In this document: one piece after another, positions 37,497 to 49,181 of the stretch
Layout: every line of letters begins with the position of its first letter
Numbering within the stretch: the stretch's first letter is position 1
Source of the DNA: Brugia malayi
Lineage: Eukaryota; Nematoda; Chromadorea; Rhabditida; Onchocercidae
Assembly: GCF_000002995.4 (NCBI RefSeq)
Contig: NW_025062301.1
Span: 1-59,495 of the forward strand
Reading direction: 5' to 3'
DNA: 59,495 nucleotides
The notes under the pieces: generated by a model
The model's database searches: none
What the model saw: only the letters and a program-made list of their open reading frames with translations
What the model was told of the DNA's origin: nothing
Translations under genes and position numbers: made by a program

Positions 37497-37601
37497 CCAC
37501 GTTGAAAGCACGACATCTCGTCGGGTCTGTCAAGTTAAGCAACGTTGGGCCTGGTTAGTACTTGGATCGGAGACGGCCTGGGAATCCCAGGTGTTGTAGA
37601 C
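37497..37601 (+). rRNA. 5S rRNA, lacking first 13 nt
   Basis: Truncated class, GGGTC variant. The downstream second T-run is interrupted (GGTGATTTTTAG). Confidence 0.85.
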
Positions 37602-37737
37602 ATATTTTTGGTGATTTTTAGACATGCATTAAATGTGATAAAGAAAATGGTTCATAGTTTGATCTGCTTGCCGAAAAATAATCAGCTGAATGTTGAATAC
37701 ACAACAACTATATGATAATGATGCAGGTATGATCGAC

Positions 37738-37841
37738 GGTTTAATTACCCAAGTTTGAGGTAATTGAATGTTTCGGCCCAGAGTTTAGGCTACTGTGGCT
37801 TGAAGTAAAATTTTGGAACGTCCTGCATATTTGTGGGACAA
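37738..37841 (+). ncRNA. SL1: SL1 spliced leader RNA gene
   Basis: Canonical; long unit of 642 bp follows. Confidence 0.95.
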
Positions 37842-38125
37842 TAATAAATGCTTTTAGCAAGAATGAGATTTTGCTCAGGTTTTATCATTTGTATAAAATA
37901 TATCATCAATCTATCTTACTTACTTTGAATGCATGAAGATCGAAATTTTTCTCTACTTGCAATCTGTTTTGTTCCAGTGATAATGTAAATTTAGCAATTG
38001 AAATATTGTTGAATAATAAATTTGGGCGCAAATGTTGCTTGAAGTGAAGTAAAAATCATCGCTACAATAAATGTGTGCTATTATCGATTGGATGTGATTT
38101 ATGCTTCAACATATTTGTAACAATA

Positions 38126-38243
38126 GTCTACGACCATACCACGTTGAAAGCACGACATCTCGTCGGGTCTGTCAAGTTAAGCAACGTTGGGCCTGGTTAG
38201 TACTTGGATCGGAGACGGCCTGGGAATCCCAGGTGTTGTAGAC
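38126..38243 (+). rRNA. 5S rRNA, full length with GGGTC variant
   Basis: 118 nt with complete 5' end, but it carries the GGGTC substitution otherwise seen in truncated copies: a recombinant of the two classes. Confidence 0.93.
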
Positions 38244-38379
38244 ATATTTTTGGTGTTTTTTAGACATGCATTAAATGTGATAAAAAAAATGGTTCATAGT
38301 TTGATCTGTTTGCCGAAAAATAATCAGCTGAATGTTGAATACATAACAACTATATGATAATGATGCAGGTATGATCGAC

Positions 38380-38483
38380 GGTTTAATTACCCAAGTTTGA
38401 GGTAATTGAATGTTTCGGCCCAGAGTTTAGGCTACTGTGGCTTGAAGTAAAATTTTGGAACGTCCTGCATATTTGTGGGACAA
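38380..38483 (+). ncRNA. SL1: SL1 spliced leader RNA gene
   Basis: Canonical; long unit of 642 bp follows. Confidence 0.95.
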
Positions 38484-38767
38484 TAATAAATGCTTTTAGC
38501 AAGAATGAGATTTTGCTCAGGTTTTATCATTTGTATAAAATATATCATCTATCTATATTACTTACTTTGAATGCATGAAGATCGAAATTTTTCTCTACTT
38601 GCAATCTGTTTTGTTCCAGTGATAATGTAAATTTAGCAATTGAAATATTGTTGAATAATAAATTTGGGCGCAAATGTTGCTTGAAGTGAAGTAAAAATCA
38701 TCGCTACAATAAATGTGTGCTATTATCGATTGGATGTGATTTATGCTTCAACATATTTGTAACAATA

Positions 38768-38885
38768 GTCTACGACCATACCACGTTGAAAGCACGACAT
38801 CTCGTCCGATCTGTCAAGTTAAGCAACGTTGGGCCTGGTTAGTACTTGGATCGGAGACGGCCTGGGAATCCCAGGTGTTGTAGAC
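38768..38885 (+). rRNA. 5S ribosomal RNA, full length
   Basis: 118 nt, canonical. Box A-like element about 38816-38833, box C about 38848-38865. Confidence 0.97.
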
Positions 38886-38903
38886 ATATTTTTGGTGTTT
38901 TTT
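38886..38903 (+). terminator. RNA polymerase III T-run terminators after 5S, example copy
   Basis: TTTTT at 38889-38893 begins four bases after the 5S end and TTTTTT follows at 38898-38903. Many copies on the right side of the array read ATAATTTTGG instead, leaving a minimal four-T first run with the second run as backup. Confidence 0.6.
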
Positions 38904-39021
38904 AGACATGCATTAAATGTGATAAAAAAAATGGTTCATAGTTTGATCTGTTTGCCGAAAAATAATCAGCTGAATGTTGAATACACAACAACTATATGAT
39001 AATGATGCAGGTATGATCGAC

Positions 39022-39125
39022 GGTTTAATTACCCAAGTTTGAGGTAATTGAATGTTTCGGCCCAGAGTTTAGGCTACTGTGGCTTGAAGTAAAATTTTGG
39101 AACGTCCTGCATATTTGTGGGACAA
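39022..39125 (+). ncRNA. SL1: SL1 spliced leader RNA gene
   Basis: Canonical; long unit of 629 bp follows. Confidence 0.95.
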
Positions 39126-39409
39126 TAATAAATGCTTTTAGCAAGAATGAGATTTTGCTCAGGTTTTATCATTTGTATAAAATATATCATCAATCTATAT
39201 TACTTACTTTGAATGCATGAAGATCGAAATTTTTCTCTACTTGCAATCTGTTTTGTTCCAGTGATAATGTAAATTTAGCAATTGAAATATTGTTGAATAA
39301 TAAATTTGGGCGCAAATGTTGCTTGAAGTGAAGTAAAAATCATCGCTACAATAAATGTGTGCTATTATCGATTGGATGTGATTTATGCTTCAACATATTT
39401 GTGACAATG

Positions 39410-39514
39410 CCACGTTGAAAGCACGACATCTCGTCGAGTCTGTCAAGTTAAGCAACGTTGGGCCTGGTTAGTACTTGGATCGGAGACGGCCTGGGAATCC
39501 CAGGTGTTGTAGAC
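39410..39514 (+). rRNA. 5S rRNA, lacking first 13 nt
   Basis: Truncated class; reads CGTCGAGTCTG at the variable site, an intermediate between GGGTC and CGATC forms. Confidence 0.85.
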
Positions 39515-39650
39515 ATATTTTTGGTGTTTTTTAGACATGCATTAAATGTGATAAAAAAAATGGTTCATAGTTTGATCTGTTTGCCGAAAAATAATCAGCT
39601 GAATGTTGAATACACAACAACTATATGATAATGATGCAGGTATGATCGAC

Positions 39651-39755
39651 GGTTTAATTACTCCAAGTTTGAGGTAATTGAATGTTTCGGCCCAGAGTTT
39701 AGGCTACTGTGGCTTGAAGTAAAATTTTGGAACGTCCTGCATATTTGTGGGACAA
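39651..39755 (+). ncRNA. SL1: SL1 RNA gene with one-base leader insertion
   Basis: A T is inserted in the leader (AATTACTCCAAG), giving a 23-nt leader and a bulge in stem I. The donor GT and remainder are canonical. It lies in a well-polished part of the array, so it may be real. Confidence 0.88.
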
Positions 39756-40039
39756 TAATAAATGCTTTTAGCAAGAATGAGATTTTGCTCAGGTTTTATC
39801 ATTTGTATAAAATATATCATCAATCTATATTACTTACTTTGAATGCATGAAGATCGAAATTTTTCTCTACTTGCAATCTGTTTTGTTCCAGTGATAATGT
39901 AAATTTAGCAATTGAAATATTGTTGAATAATAAATTTGGGCGCAAATGTTGCTTGAAGTGAAGTAAAAATCATCGCTACAATAAATGTGTGCTATTATCG
40001 ATTGGATGTGATTTATGCTTCAACATATTTGTGACAATG

Positions 40040-40144
40040 CCACGTTGAAAGCACGACATCTCGTCGGGTCTGTCAAGTTAAGCAACGTTGGGCCTGGTTA
40101 GTACTTGGATCGGAGACGGCCTGGGAATCCCAGGTGTTGTAGAC
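40040..40144 (+). rRNA. 5S rRNA, lacking first 13 nt
   Basis: Truncated class, GGGTC variant. Confidence 0.85.
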
Positions 40145-40280
40145 ATATTTTTGGTGTTTTTTAGACATGCATTAAATGTGATAAAAAAAATGGTTCATAG
40201 TTTGATCTGTTTGCCGAAAAATAATCAGCTGAATGTTGAATACACAACAACTATATGATAATGATGCAGGTATGATCGAC

Positions 40281-40384
40281 GGTTTAATTACCCAAGTTTG
40301 AGGTAATTGAATGTTTCGGCCCAGAGTTTAGGCTACTGTGGCTTGAAGTAAAATTTTGGAACGTCCTGCATATTTGTGGGACAA
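40281..40384 (+). ncRNA. SL1: SL1 spliced leader RNA gene
   Basis: Canonical; long unit of 629 bp follows. Confidence 0.95.
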
Positions 40385-40668
40385 TAATAAATGCTTTTAG
40401 CAAGAATGAGATTTTGCTCAGGTTTTATCATTTGTATAAAATATATCATCAATCTATATTACTTACTTTGAATGCATGAAGATCGAAATTTTTCTCTACT
40501 TGCAATCTGTTTTGTTCCAGTGATAATGTAAATTTAGCAATTGAAATATTGTTGAATAATAAATTTGGGCGCAAATGTTGCTTGAAGTGAAGTAAAAATC
40601 ATCGCTACAATAAATGTGTGCTATTATCGATTGGATGTGATTTATGCTTCAACATATTTGTGACAATG

Positions 40669-40773
40669 CCACGTTGAAAGCACGACATCTCGTCGGGTCT
40701 GTCAAGTTAAGCAACGTTGGGCCTGGTTAGTACTTGGATCGGAGACGGCCTGGGAATCCCAGGTGTTGTAGAC
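40669..40773 (+). rRNA. 5S rRNA, lacking first 13 nt
   Basis: Truncated class, GGGTC variant. Confidence 0.85.
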
Positions 40774-40909
40774 ATATTTTTGGTGTTTTTTAGACATGCA
40801 TTAAATGTGATAAAAAAAATGGTTCATAGTTTGATCTGTTTGCCGAAAAATAATCAGCTGAATGTTGAATACACAACAACTATATGATAATGATGCAGGT
40901 ATGATCGAC

Positions 40910-41013
40910 GGTTTAATTACCCAAGTTTGAGGTAATTGAATGTTTCGGCCCAGAGTTTAGGCTACTGTGGCTTGAAGTAAAATTTTGGAACGTCCTGCAT
41001 ATTTGTGGGACAA
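40910..41013 (+). ncRNA. SL1: SL1 spliced leader RNA gene
   Basis: Canonical; heads a 454-bp short unit. Confidence 0.95.
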
Positions 41014-41363
41014 TAATAAATGCTTTTAGCAAGAATGAGATTTTGCTCAGGTTTTATCATTTGTATAAAATATATCATCAATCTATATTACTTACTTTGA
41101 ATGCATGAAGATCGAAATTTTTCTCTACTTGCAATCTGTTTTGTTCCAGTGATAATGTAAATTTAGCAATTGAAATATTGTTGAATAATAAATTTGGGCG
41201 CAAATGTTGCTTGAAGTGAAGTAAAAATCATCGCTACAATTAAATGTGTGCTATTATCGAAAGTGATAAAAAATGGATCACAGTTTGATCTGTTCGCCGA
41301 AAAATAATCAGCTGAATGTTGAATACACAACAACTATATGATAATGATGCAGGTATGATCGAC

Positions 41364-41467
41364 GGTTTAATTACCCAAGTTTGAGGTAATTGAATGTTTC
41401 GGCCCAGAGTTTAGGCTACTGTGGCTTGAAGTAAAATTTTGGAACGTCCTGCATATTTGTGGGACAA
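41364..41467 (+). ncRNA. SL1: SL1 spliced leader RNA gene
   Basis: Canonical; long unit of 628 bp follows. Confidence 0.95.
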
Positions 41468-41751
41468 TAATAAATGCTTTTAGCAAGAATGAGATTTTGC
41501 TCAGGTTTTATCATTTGTATAAAATATATCATCAATCTATATTACTTACTTTGAATGCATGAAGATCGAAATTTTTCTCTACTTGCAATCTGTTTTGTTC
41601 CAGTGATAATGTAAATTTAGCAATTGAAATATTGTTGAATAATAAATTTGGGCGCAAATGTTGCTTGAAGTGAAGTAAAAATCATCGCTACAATAAATGT
41701 GTGCTATTATCGATTGGATGTGATTTATGCTTCAACATATTTGTGACAATG

Positions 41752-41855
41752 CCACGTTGAAAGCACGACATCTCGTCGATCTGTCAAGTTAAGCAACGTT
41801 GGGCCTGGTTAGTACTTGGATCGGAGACGGCCTGGGAATCCCAGGTGTTGTAGAC
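41752..41855 (+). rRNA. 5S rRNA, lacking first 13 nt
   Basis: 104 nt: truncated class with CGTCGATCTG (one C short of canonical). Confidence 0.84.
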
Positions 41856-41991
41856 ATATTTTTGGTGTTTTTTAGACATGCATTAAATGTGATAAAAAAA
41901 ATGGTTCATAGTTTGATCTGTTTGCCGAAAAATAATCAGCTGAATGTTGAATACACAACAACTATATGATAATGATGCAGGTATGATCGAC

Positions 41992-42095
41992 GGTTTAATT
42001 ACCCAAGTTTGAGGTAATTGAATGTTTCGGCCCAGAGTTTAGGCTACTGTGGCTTGAAGTAAAATTTTGGAACGTCCTGCATATTTGTGGGACAA
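41992..42095 (+). ncRNA. SL1: SL1 spliced leader RNA gene
   Basis: Canonical; long unit of 627 bp follows. Confidence 0.95.
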
Positions 42096-42379
42096 TAATA
42101 AATGCTTTTAGCAAGAATGAGATTTTGCTCAGGTTTTATCATTTGTATAAAATATATCATCAATCTATATTACTTACTTTGAATGCATGAAGATCGAAAT
42201 TTTTCTCTACTTGCAATCTGTTTTGTTCCAGTGATAATGTAAATTTAGCAATTGAAATATTGTTGAATAATAAATTTGGGCGCAAATGTTGCTTGAAGTG
42301 AAGTAAAAATCATCGCTACAATAAATGTGTGCTATTATCGATTGGATGTGATTTATGCTTCAACATATTTGTGACAATG

Positions 42380-42483
42380 CCACGTTGAAAGCACGACATC
42401 TCGTCGGTCTGTCAAGTTAAGCAACGTTGGGCCTGGTTAGTACTTGGATCGGAGACGGCCTGGGAATCCCAGGTGTTGTAGAC
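42380..42483 (+). rRNA. 5S rRNA, lacking first 13 nt
   Basis: 104 nt; reads CGTCGGTCTG, one base shorter at the variable site. Confidence 0.84.
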
Positions 42484-42618
42484 ATATTTTGGTGTTTTTT
42501 AGACATGCATTAAATGTGATAAAAAAAATGGTTCATAGTTTGATCTGTTTGCCGAAAAATAATCAGCTGAATGTTGAATACACAACAACTATATGATAAT
42601 GATGCAGGTATGATCGAC

Positions 42619-42722
42619 GGTTTAATTACCCAAGTTTGAGGTAATTGAATGTTTCGGCCCAGAGTTTAGGCTACTGTGGCTTGAAGTAAAATTTTGGAAC
42701 GTCCTGCATATTTGTGGGACAA
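42619..42722 (+). ncRNA. SL1: SL1 spliced leader RNA gene
   Basis: Canonical; long unit of 632 bp follows. Confidence 0.95.
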
Positions 42723-43000
42723 TAATAAATGCTTTTAGCAAGAATGAGATTTTGCTCAGGTTTTATCATTTGTATAAAATATATCATCAATCTATATTAC
42801 TTACTTTGAATGCATGAAGATCGAAATTTTTCTCTACTTGCAATCTGTTTTGTTCCAGTGATAATGTAAATTTAGCAATTGAAATATTGTTGAATAATAA
42901 ATTTGGGCGCAAATGTTGCTTGAAGTGAAGTAAAAATCATCGCTACAATAAATGTGTGCTATTATCGATTGGATGTGATTTATGCTTCAACATATTTGTG

Positions 43001-43114
43001 ACGACCATACCACGTTGAAAGCACGACATCTCGTCCGATCTGTCAAGTTAAGCAACGTTGGGCCTGGTTAGTACTTGGATCGGAGACGGCCTGGGAATCC
43101 CAGGTGTTGTAGAC
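43001..43114 (+). rRNA. 5S rRNA, lacking first 4 nt
   Basis: Intermediate deletion: GTGACGACCATACC, with GTCT and the flank AACAATA lost. Canonical CCGATC inside. Confidence 0.87.
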
Positions 43115-43250
43115 ATAATTTTGGTGTTTTTTAGACATGCATTAAATGTGATAAAAAAAATGGTTCATAGTTTGATCTGTTTGCCGAAAAATAATCAGCT
43201 GAATGTTGAATACACAACAACTATATGATAATGATGCAGGTATGATCGAC

Positions 43251-43354
43251 GGTTTAATTACCCAAGTTTGAGGTAATTGAATGTTTCGGCCCAGAGTTTA
43301 GGCTACTGTGGCTTGAAGTAAAATTTTGGAACGTCCTGCATATTTGTGGGACAA
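43251..43354 (+). ncRNA. SL1: SL1 spliced leader RNA gene
   Basis: Canonical; long unit of 629 bp follows. Confidence 0.95.
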
Positions 43355-43638
43355 TAATAAATGCTTTTAGCAAGAATGAGATTTTGCTCAGGTTTTATCA
43401 TTTGTATAAAATATATCATCAATCTATATTACTTACTTTGAATGCATGAAGATCGAAATTTTTCTCTACTTGCAATCTGTTTTGTTCCAGTGATAATGTA
43501 AATTTAGCAATTGAAATATTGTTGAATAATAAATTTGGGCGCAAATGTTGCTTGAAGTGAAGTAAAAATCATCGCTACAATAAATGTGTGCTATTATCGA
43601 TTGGATGTGATTTATGCTTCAACATATTTGTGACAATG

Positions 43639-43743
43639 CCACGTTGAAAGCACGACATCTCGTCCGATCTGTCAAGTTAAGCAACGTTGGGCCTGGTTAG
43701 TACTTGGATCGGAGACGGCCTGGGAATCCCAGGTGTTGTAGAC
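43639..43743 (+). rRNA. 5S rRNA, lacking first 13 nt
   Basis: Truncated 5' end but canonical CCGATC inside: the converse recombinant of the copy at 38126. Confidence 0.85.
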
Positions 43744-43879
43744 ATATTTTTGGTGTTTTTTAGACATGCATTAAATGTGATAAAAAAAATGGTTCATAGT
43801 TTGATCTGTTTGCCGAAAAATAATCAGCTGAATGTTGAATACACAACAACTATATGATAATGATGCAGGTATGATCGAC

Positions 43880-43983
43880 GGTTTAATTACCCAAGTTTGA
43901 GGTAATTGAATGTTTCGGCCCAGAGTTTAGGCTACTGTGGCTTGAAGTAAAATTTTGGAACGTCCTGCATATTTGTGGGACAA
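43880..43983 (+). ncRNA. SL1: SL1 spliced leader RNA gene
   Basis: Canonical; long unit of 642 bp follows. Confidence 0.95.
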
Positions 43984-44267
43984 TAATAAATGCTTTTAGC
44001 AAGAATGAGATTTTGCTCAGGTTTTATCATTTGTATAAAATATATCATCAATCTATATTACTTACTTTGAATGCATGAAGATCGAAATTTTTCTCTACTT
44101 GCAATCTGTTTTGTTCCAGTGATAATGTAAATTTAGCAATTGAAATATTGTTGAATAATAAATTTGGGCGCAAATGTTGCTTGAAGTGAAGTAAAAATCA
44201 TCGCTACAATAAATGTGTGCTATTATCGATTGGATGTGATTTATGCTTCAACATATTTGTAACAATA

Positions 44268-44385
44268 GTCTACGACCATACCACGTTGAAAGCACGACAT
44301 CTCGTCCGATCTGTCAAGTTAAGCAACGTTGGGCCTGGTTAGTACTTGGATCGGAGACGGCCTGGGAATCCCAGGTGTTGTAGAC
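44268..44385 (+). rRNA. 5S ribosomal RNA, full length
   Basis: 118 nt, canonical; first T-run downstream is TTTT (ATAATTTTGG). Confidence 0.97.
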
Positions 44386-44521
44386 ATAATTTTGGTGTTT
44401 TTTAGACATGCATTAAATGTGATAAAAAAAATGGTTCATAGTTTGATCTGTTTGCCGAAAAATAATCAGCTGAATGTTGAATACACAACAACTATATGAT
44501 AATGATGCAGGTATGATCGAC

Positions 44522-44625
44522 GGTTTAATTACCCAAGTTTGAGGTAATTGAATGTTTCGGCCCAGAGTTTAGGCTACTGTGGCTTGAAGTAAAATTTTGG
44601 AACGTCCTGCATATTTGTGGGACAA
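44522..44625 (+). ncRNA. SL1: SL1 spliced leader RNA gene
   Basis: Canonical; long unit of 629 bp follows. Confidence 0.95.
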
Positions 44626-44909
44626 TAATAAATGCTTTTAGCAAGAATGAGATTTTGCTCAGGTTTTATCATTTGTATAAAATATATCATCAATCTATAT
44701 TACTTACTTTGAATGCATGAAGATCGAAATTTTTCTCTACTTGCAATCTGTTTTGTTCCAGTGATAATGTAAATTTAGCAATTGAAATATTGTTGAATAA
44801 TAAATTTGGGCGCAAATGTTGCTTGAAGTGAAGTAAAAATCATCGCTACAATAAATGTGTGCTATTATCGATTGGATGTGATTTATGCTTCAACATATTT
44901 GTGACAATG

Positions 44910-45014
44910 CCACGTTGAAAGCACGACATCTCGTCGGGTCTGTCAAGTTAAGCAACGTTGGGCCTGGTTAGTACTTGGATCGGAGACGGCCTGGGAATCC
45001 CAGGTGTTGTAGAC
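44910..45014 (+). rRNA. 5S rRNA, lacking first 13 nt
   Basis: Truncated class, GGGTC variant; the last such copy before the mainly full-length block on the right. Confidence 0.85.
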
Positions 45015-45150
45015 ATATTTTTGGTGTTTTTTAGACATGCATTAAATGTGATAAAAAAAATGGTTCATAGTTTGATCTGTTTGCCGAAAAATAATCAGCT
45101 GAATGTTGAATACACAACAACTATATGATAATGATGCAGGTATGATCGAC

Positions 45151-45254
45151 GGTTTAATTACCCAAGTTTGAGGTAATTGAATGTTTCGGCCCAGAGTTTA
45201 GGCTACTGTGGCTTGAAGTAAAATTTTGGAACGTCCTGCATATTTGTGGGACAA
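45151..45254 (+). ncRNA. SL1: SL1 spliced leader RNA gene
   Basis: Canonical; long unit of 634 bp follows. Confidence 0.95.
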
Positions 45255-45538
45255 TAATAAATGCTTTTAGCAAGAATGAGATTTTGCTCAGGTTTTATCA
45301 TTTGTATAAAATATATCATCAATCTATATTACTTACTTTGAATGCATGAAGATCGAAATTTTTCTCTACTTGCAATCTGTTTTGTTCCAGTGATAATGTA
45401 AATTTAGCAATTGAAATATTGTTGAATAATAAATTTGGGCGCAAATGTTGCTTGAAGTGAAGTAAAAATCATCGCTACAATAAATGTGTGCTATTATCGA
45501 TTGGATGTGATTTATGCTTCAACATATTTGTAACAATA

Positions 45539-45649
45539 GACCATACCACGTTGAAAGCACGACATCTCGTCGATCTGTCAAGTTAAGCAACGTTGGGCCT
45601 GGTTAGTACTTGGATCGGAGACGGCCTGGGAATCCCAGGTGTTGTAGAC
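45539..45649 (+). rRNA. 5S rRNA, lacking first 6 nt
   Basis: 111 nt; AACAATAGACCATACC lacks GTCTAC, and CGTCGATCTG is one C short. Confidence 0.86.
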
Positions 45650-45784
45650 ATATTTTGGTGTTTTTTAGACATGCATTAAATGTGATAAAAAAAATGGTTC
45701 ATAGTTTGATCTGTTTGCCGAAAAATAATCAGCTGAATGTTGAATACACAACAACTATATGATAATGATGCAGGTATGATCGAC

Positions 45785-45888
45785 GGTTTAATTACCCAAG
45801 TTTGAGGTAATTGAATGTTTCGGCCCAGAGTTTAGGCTACTGTGGCTTGAAGTAAAATTTTGGAACGTCCTGCATATTTGTGGGACAA
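45785..45888 (+). ncRNA. SL1: SL1 spliced leader RNA gene
   Basis: Canonical; long unit of 642 bp follows. Confidence 0.95.
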
Positions 45889-46172
45889 TAATAAATGCTT
45901 TTAGCAAGAATGAGATTTTGCTCAGGTTTTATCATTTGTATAAAATATATCATCAATCTATATTACTTACTTTGAATGCATGAAGATCGAAATTTTTCTC
46001 TACTTGCAATCTGTTTTGTTCCAGTGATAATGTAAATTTAGCAATTGAAATATTGTTGAATAATAAATTTGGGCGCAAATGTTGCTTGAAGTGAAGTAAA
46101 AATCATCGCTACAATAAATGTGTGCTATTATCGATTGGATGTGATTTATGCTTCAACATATTTGTAACAATA

Positions 46173-46290
46173 GTCTACGACCATACCACGTTGAAAGCAC
46201 GACATCTCGTCCGATCTGTCAAGTTAAGCAACGTTGGGCCTGGTTAGTACTTGGATCGGAGACGGCCTGGGAATCCCAGGTGTTGTAGAC
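46173..46290 (+). rRNA. 5S ribosomal RNA, full length
   Basis: 118 nt, canonical. Confidence 0.97.
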
Positions 46291-46426
46291 ATAATTTTGG
46301 TGTTTTTTAGACATGCATTAAATGTGATAAAAAAAATGGTTCATAGTTTGATCTGTTTGCCGAAAAATAATCAGCTGAATGTTGAATACACAACAACTAT
46401 ATGATAATGATGCAGGTATGATCGAC

Positions 46427-46530
46427 GGTTTAATTACCCAAGTTTGAGGTAATTGAATGTTTCGGCCCAGAGTTTAGGCTACTGTGGCTTGAAGTAAAAT
46501 TTTGGAACGTCCTGCATATTTGTGGGACAA
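46427..46530 (+). ncRNA. SL1: SL1 spliced leader RNA gene
   Basis: Canonical; long unit of 640 bp follows. Confidence 0.95.
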
Positions 46531-46814
46531 TAATAAATGCTTTTAGCAAGAATGAGATTTTGCTCAGGTTTTATCATTTGTATAAAATATATCATCAATC
46601 TATATTACTTACTTTGAATGCATGAAGATCGAAATTTTTCTCTACTTGCAATCTGTTTTGTTCCAGTGATAATGTAAATTTAGCAATTGAAATATTGTTG
46701 AATAATAAATTTGGGCGCAAATGTTGCTTGAAGTGAAGTAAAAATCATCGCTACAATAAATGTGTGCTATTATCGATTGGATGTGATTTATGCTTCAACA
46801 TATTTGTAACAATA

Positions 46815-46931
46815 GTCTACGACCATACACGTTGAAAGCACGACATCTCGTCCGATCTGTCAAGTTAAGCAACGTTGGGCCTGGTTAGTACTTGGATCGG
46901 AGACGGCCTGGGAATCCCAGGTGTTGTAGAC
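46815..46931 (+). rRNA. 5S ribosomal RNA, one base short
   Basis: 117 nt; CATACACG instead of CATACCACG, otherwise canonical. Confidence 0.94.
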
Positions 46932-47066
46932 ATATTTTGGTGTTTTTTAGACATGCATTAAATGTGATAAAAAAAATGGTTCATAGTTTGATCTGTTTGC
47001 CGAAAAATAATCAGCTGAATGTTGAATACACAACAACTATATGATAATGATGCAGGTATGATCGAC

Positions 47067-47170
47067 GGTTTAATTACCCAAGTTTGAGGTAATTGAATGT
47101 TTCGGCCCAGAGTTTAGGCTACTGTGGCTTGAAGTAAAATTTTGGAACGTCCTGCATATTTGTGGGACAA
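47067..47170 (+). ncRNA. SL1: SL1 spliced leader RNA gene
   Basis: Canonical; long unit of 640 bp follows. Confidence 0.95.
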
Positions 47171-47454
47171 TAATAAATGCTTTTAGCAAGAATGAGATTT
47201 TGCTCAGGTTTTATCATTTGTATAAAATATATCATCAATCTATATTACTTACTTTGAATGCATGAAGATCGAAATTTTTCTCTACTTGCAATCTGTTTTG
47301 TTCCAGTGATAATGTAAATTTAGCAATTGAAATATTGTTGAATAATAAATTTGGGCGCAAATGTTGCTTGAAGTGAAGTAAAAATCATCGCTACAATAAA
47401 TGTGTGCTATTATCGATTGGATGTGATTTATGCTTCAACATATTTGTAACAATA

Positions 47455-47571
47455 GTCTACGACCATACCACGTTGAAAGCACGACATCTCGTCGATCTGT
47501 CAAGTTAAGCAACGTTGGGCCTGGTTAGTACTTGGATCGGAGACGGCCTGGGAATCCCAGGTGTTGTAGAC
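47455..47571 (+). rRNA. 5S ribosomal RNA, one base short
   Basis: 117 nt; CGTCGATCTG lacks one C, otherwise canonical. Confidence 0.94.
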
Positions 47572-47706
47572 ATAATTTTGGTGTTTTTTAGACATGCATT
47601 AAATGTGATAAAAAAATGGTTCATAGTTTGATCTGTTTGCCGAAAAATAATCAGCTGAATGTTGAATACACAACAACTATATGATAATGATGCAGGTATG
47701 ATCGAC

Positions 47707-47810
47707 GGTTTAATTACCCAAGTTTGAGGTAATTGAATGTTTCGGCCCAGAGTTTAGGCTACTGTGGCTTGAAGTAAAATTTTGGAACGTCCTGCATATT
47801 TGTGGGACAA
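47707..47810 (+). ncRNA. SL1: SL1 spliced leader RNA gene
   Basis: Canonical; heads a 454-bp short unit. Confidence 0.95.
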
Positions 47811-48160
47811 TAATAAATGCTTTTAGCAAGAATGAGATTTTGCTCAGGTTTTATCATTTGTATAAAATATATCATCAATCTATATTACTTACTTTGAATG
47901 CATGAAGATCGAAATTTTTCTCTACTTGCAATCTGTTTTGTTCCAGTGATAATGTAAATTTAGCAATTGAAATATTGTTGAATAATAAATTTGGGCGCAA
48001 ATGTTGCTTGAAGTGAAGTAAAAATCATCGCTACAATTAAATGTGTGCTATTATCGAAAGTGATAAAAAATGGATCACAGTTTGATCTGTTCGCCGAAAA
48101 ATAATCAGCTGAATGTTGAATACACAACAACTATATGATAATGATGCAGGTATGATCGAC

Positions 48161-48264
48161 GGTTTAATTACCCAAGTTTGAGGTAATTGAATGTTTCGGC
48201 CCAGAGTTTAGGCTACTGTGGCTTGAAGTAAAATTTTGGAACGTCCTGCATATTTGTGGGACAA
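48161..48264 (+). ncRNA. SL1: SL1 spliced leader RNA gene
   Basis: Canonical; long unit of 633 bp follows. Confidence 0.95.
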
Positions 48265-48548
48265 TAATAAATGCTTTTAGCAAGAATGAGATTTTGCTCA
48301 GGTTTTATCATTTGTATAAAATATATCATCAATCTATATTACTTACTTTGAATGCATGAAGATCGAAATTTTTCTCTACTTGCAATCTGTTTTGTTCCAG
48401 TGATAATGTAAATTTAGCAATTGAAATATTGTTGAATAATAAATTTGGGCGCAAATGTTGCTTGAAGTGAAGTAAAAATCATCGCTACAATAAATGTGTG
48501 CTATTATCGATTGGATGTGATTTATGCTTCAACATATTTGTGACAATA

Positions 48549-48657
48549 GCCACCACGTTGAAAGCACGACATCTCGTCCGATCTGTCAAGTTAAGCAACG
48601 TTGGGCCTGGTTAGTACTTGGATCGGAGACGGCCTGGGAATCCCAGGTGTTGTAGAC
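48549..48657 (+). rRNA. 5S rRNA with damaged 5' end
   Basis: About 109 nt; 5' part reads AATAGCCACCACG, losing most of the first 13 nt. Canonical CCGATC inside. Confidence 0.85.
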
Positions 48658-48793
48658 ATAATTTTGGTGTTTTTTAGACATGCATTAAATGTGATAAAAA
48701 AAATGGTTCATAGTTTGATCTGTTTGCCGAAAAATAATCAGCTGAATGTTGAATACACAACAACTATATGATAATGATGCAGGTATGATCGAC

Positions 48794-48897
48794 GGTTTAA
48801 TTACCCAAGTTTGAGGTAATTGAATGTTTCGGCCCAGAGTTTAGGCTACTGTGGCTTGAAGTAAAATTTTGGAACGTCCTGCATATTTGTGGGACAA
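48794..48897 (+). ncRNA. SL1: SL1 spliced leader RNA gene
   Basis: Canonical; long unit of 642 bp follows. Confidence 0.95.
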
Positions 48898-49181
48898 TAA
48901 TAAATGCTTTTAGCAAGAATGAGATTTTGCTCAGGTTTTATCATTTGTATAAAATATATCATCAATCTATATTACTTACTTTGAATGCATGAAGATCGAA
49001 ATTTTTCTCTACTTGCAATCTGTTTTGTTCCAGTGATAATGTAAATTTAGCAATTGAAATATTGTTGAATAATAAATTTGGGCGCAAATGTTGCTTGAAG
49101 TGAAGTAAAAATCATCGCTACAATAAATGTGTGCTATTATCGATTGGATGTGATTTATGCTTCAACATATTTGTAACAATA

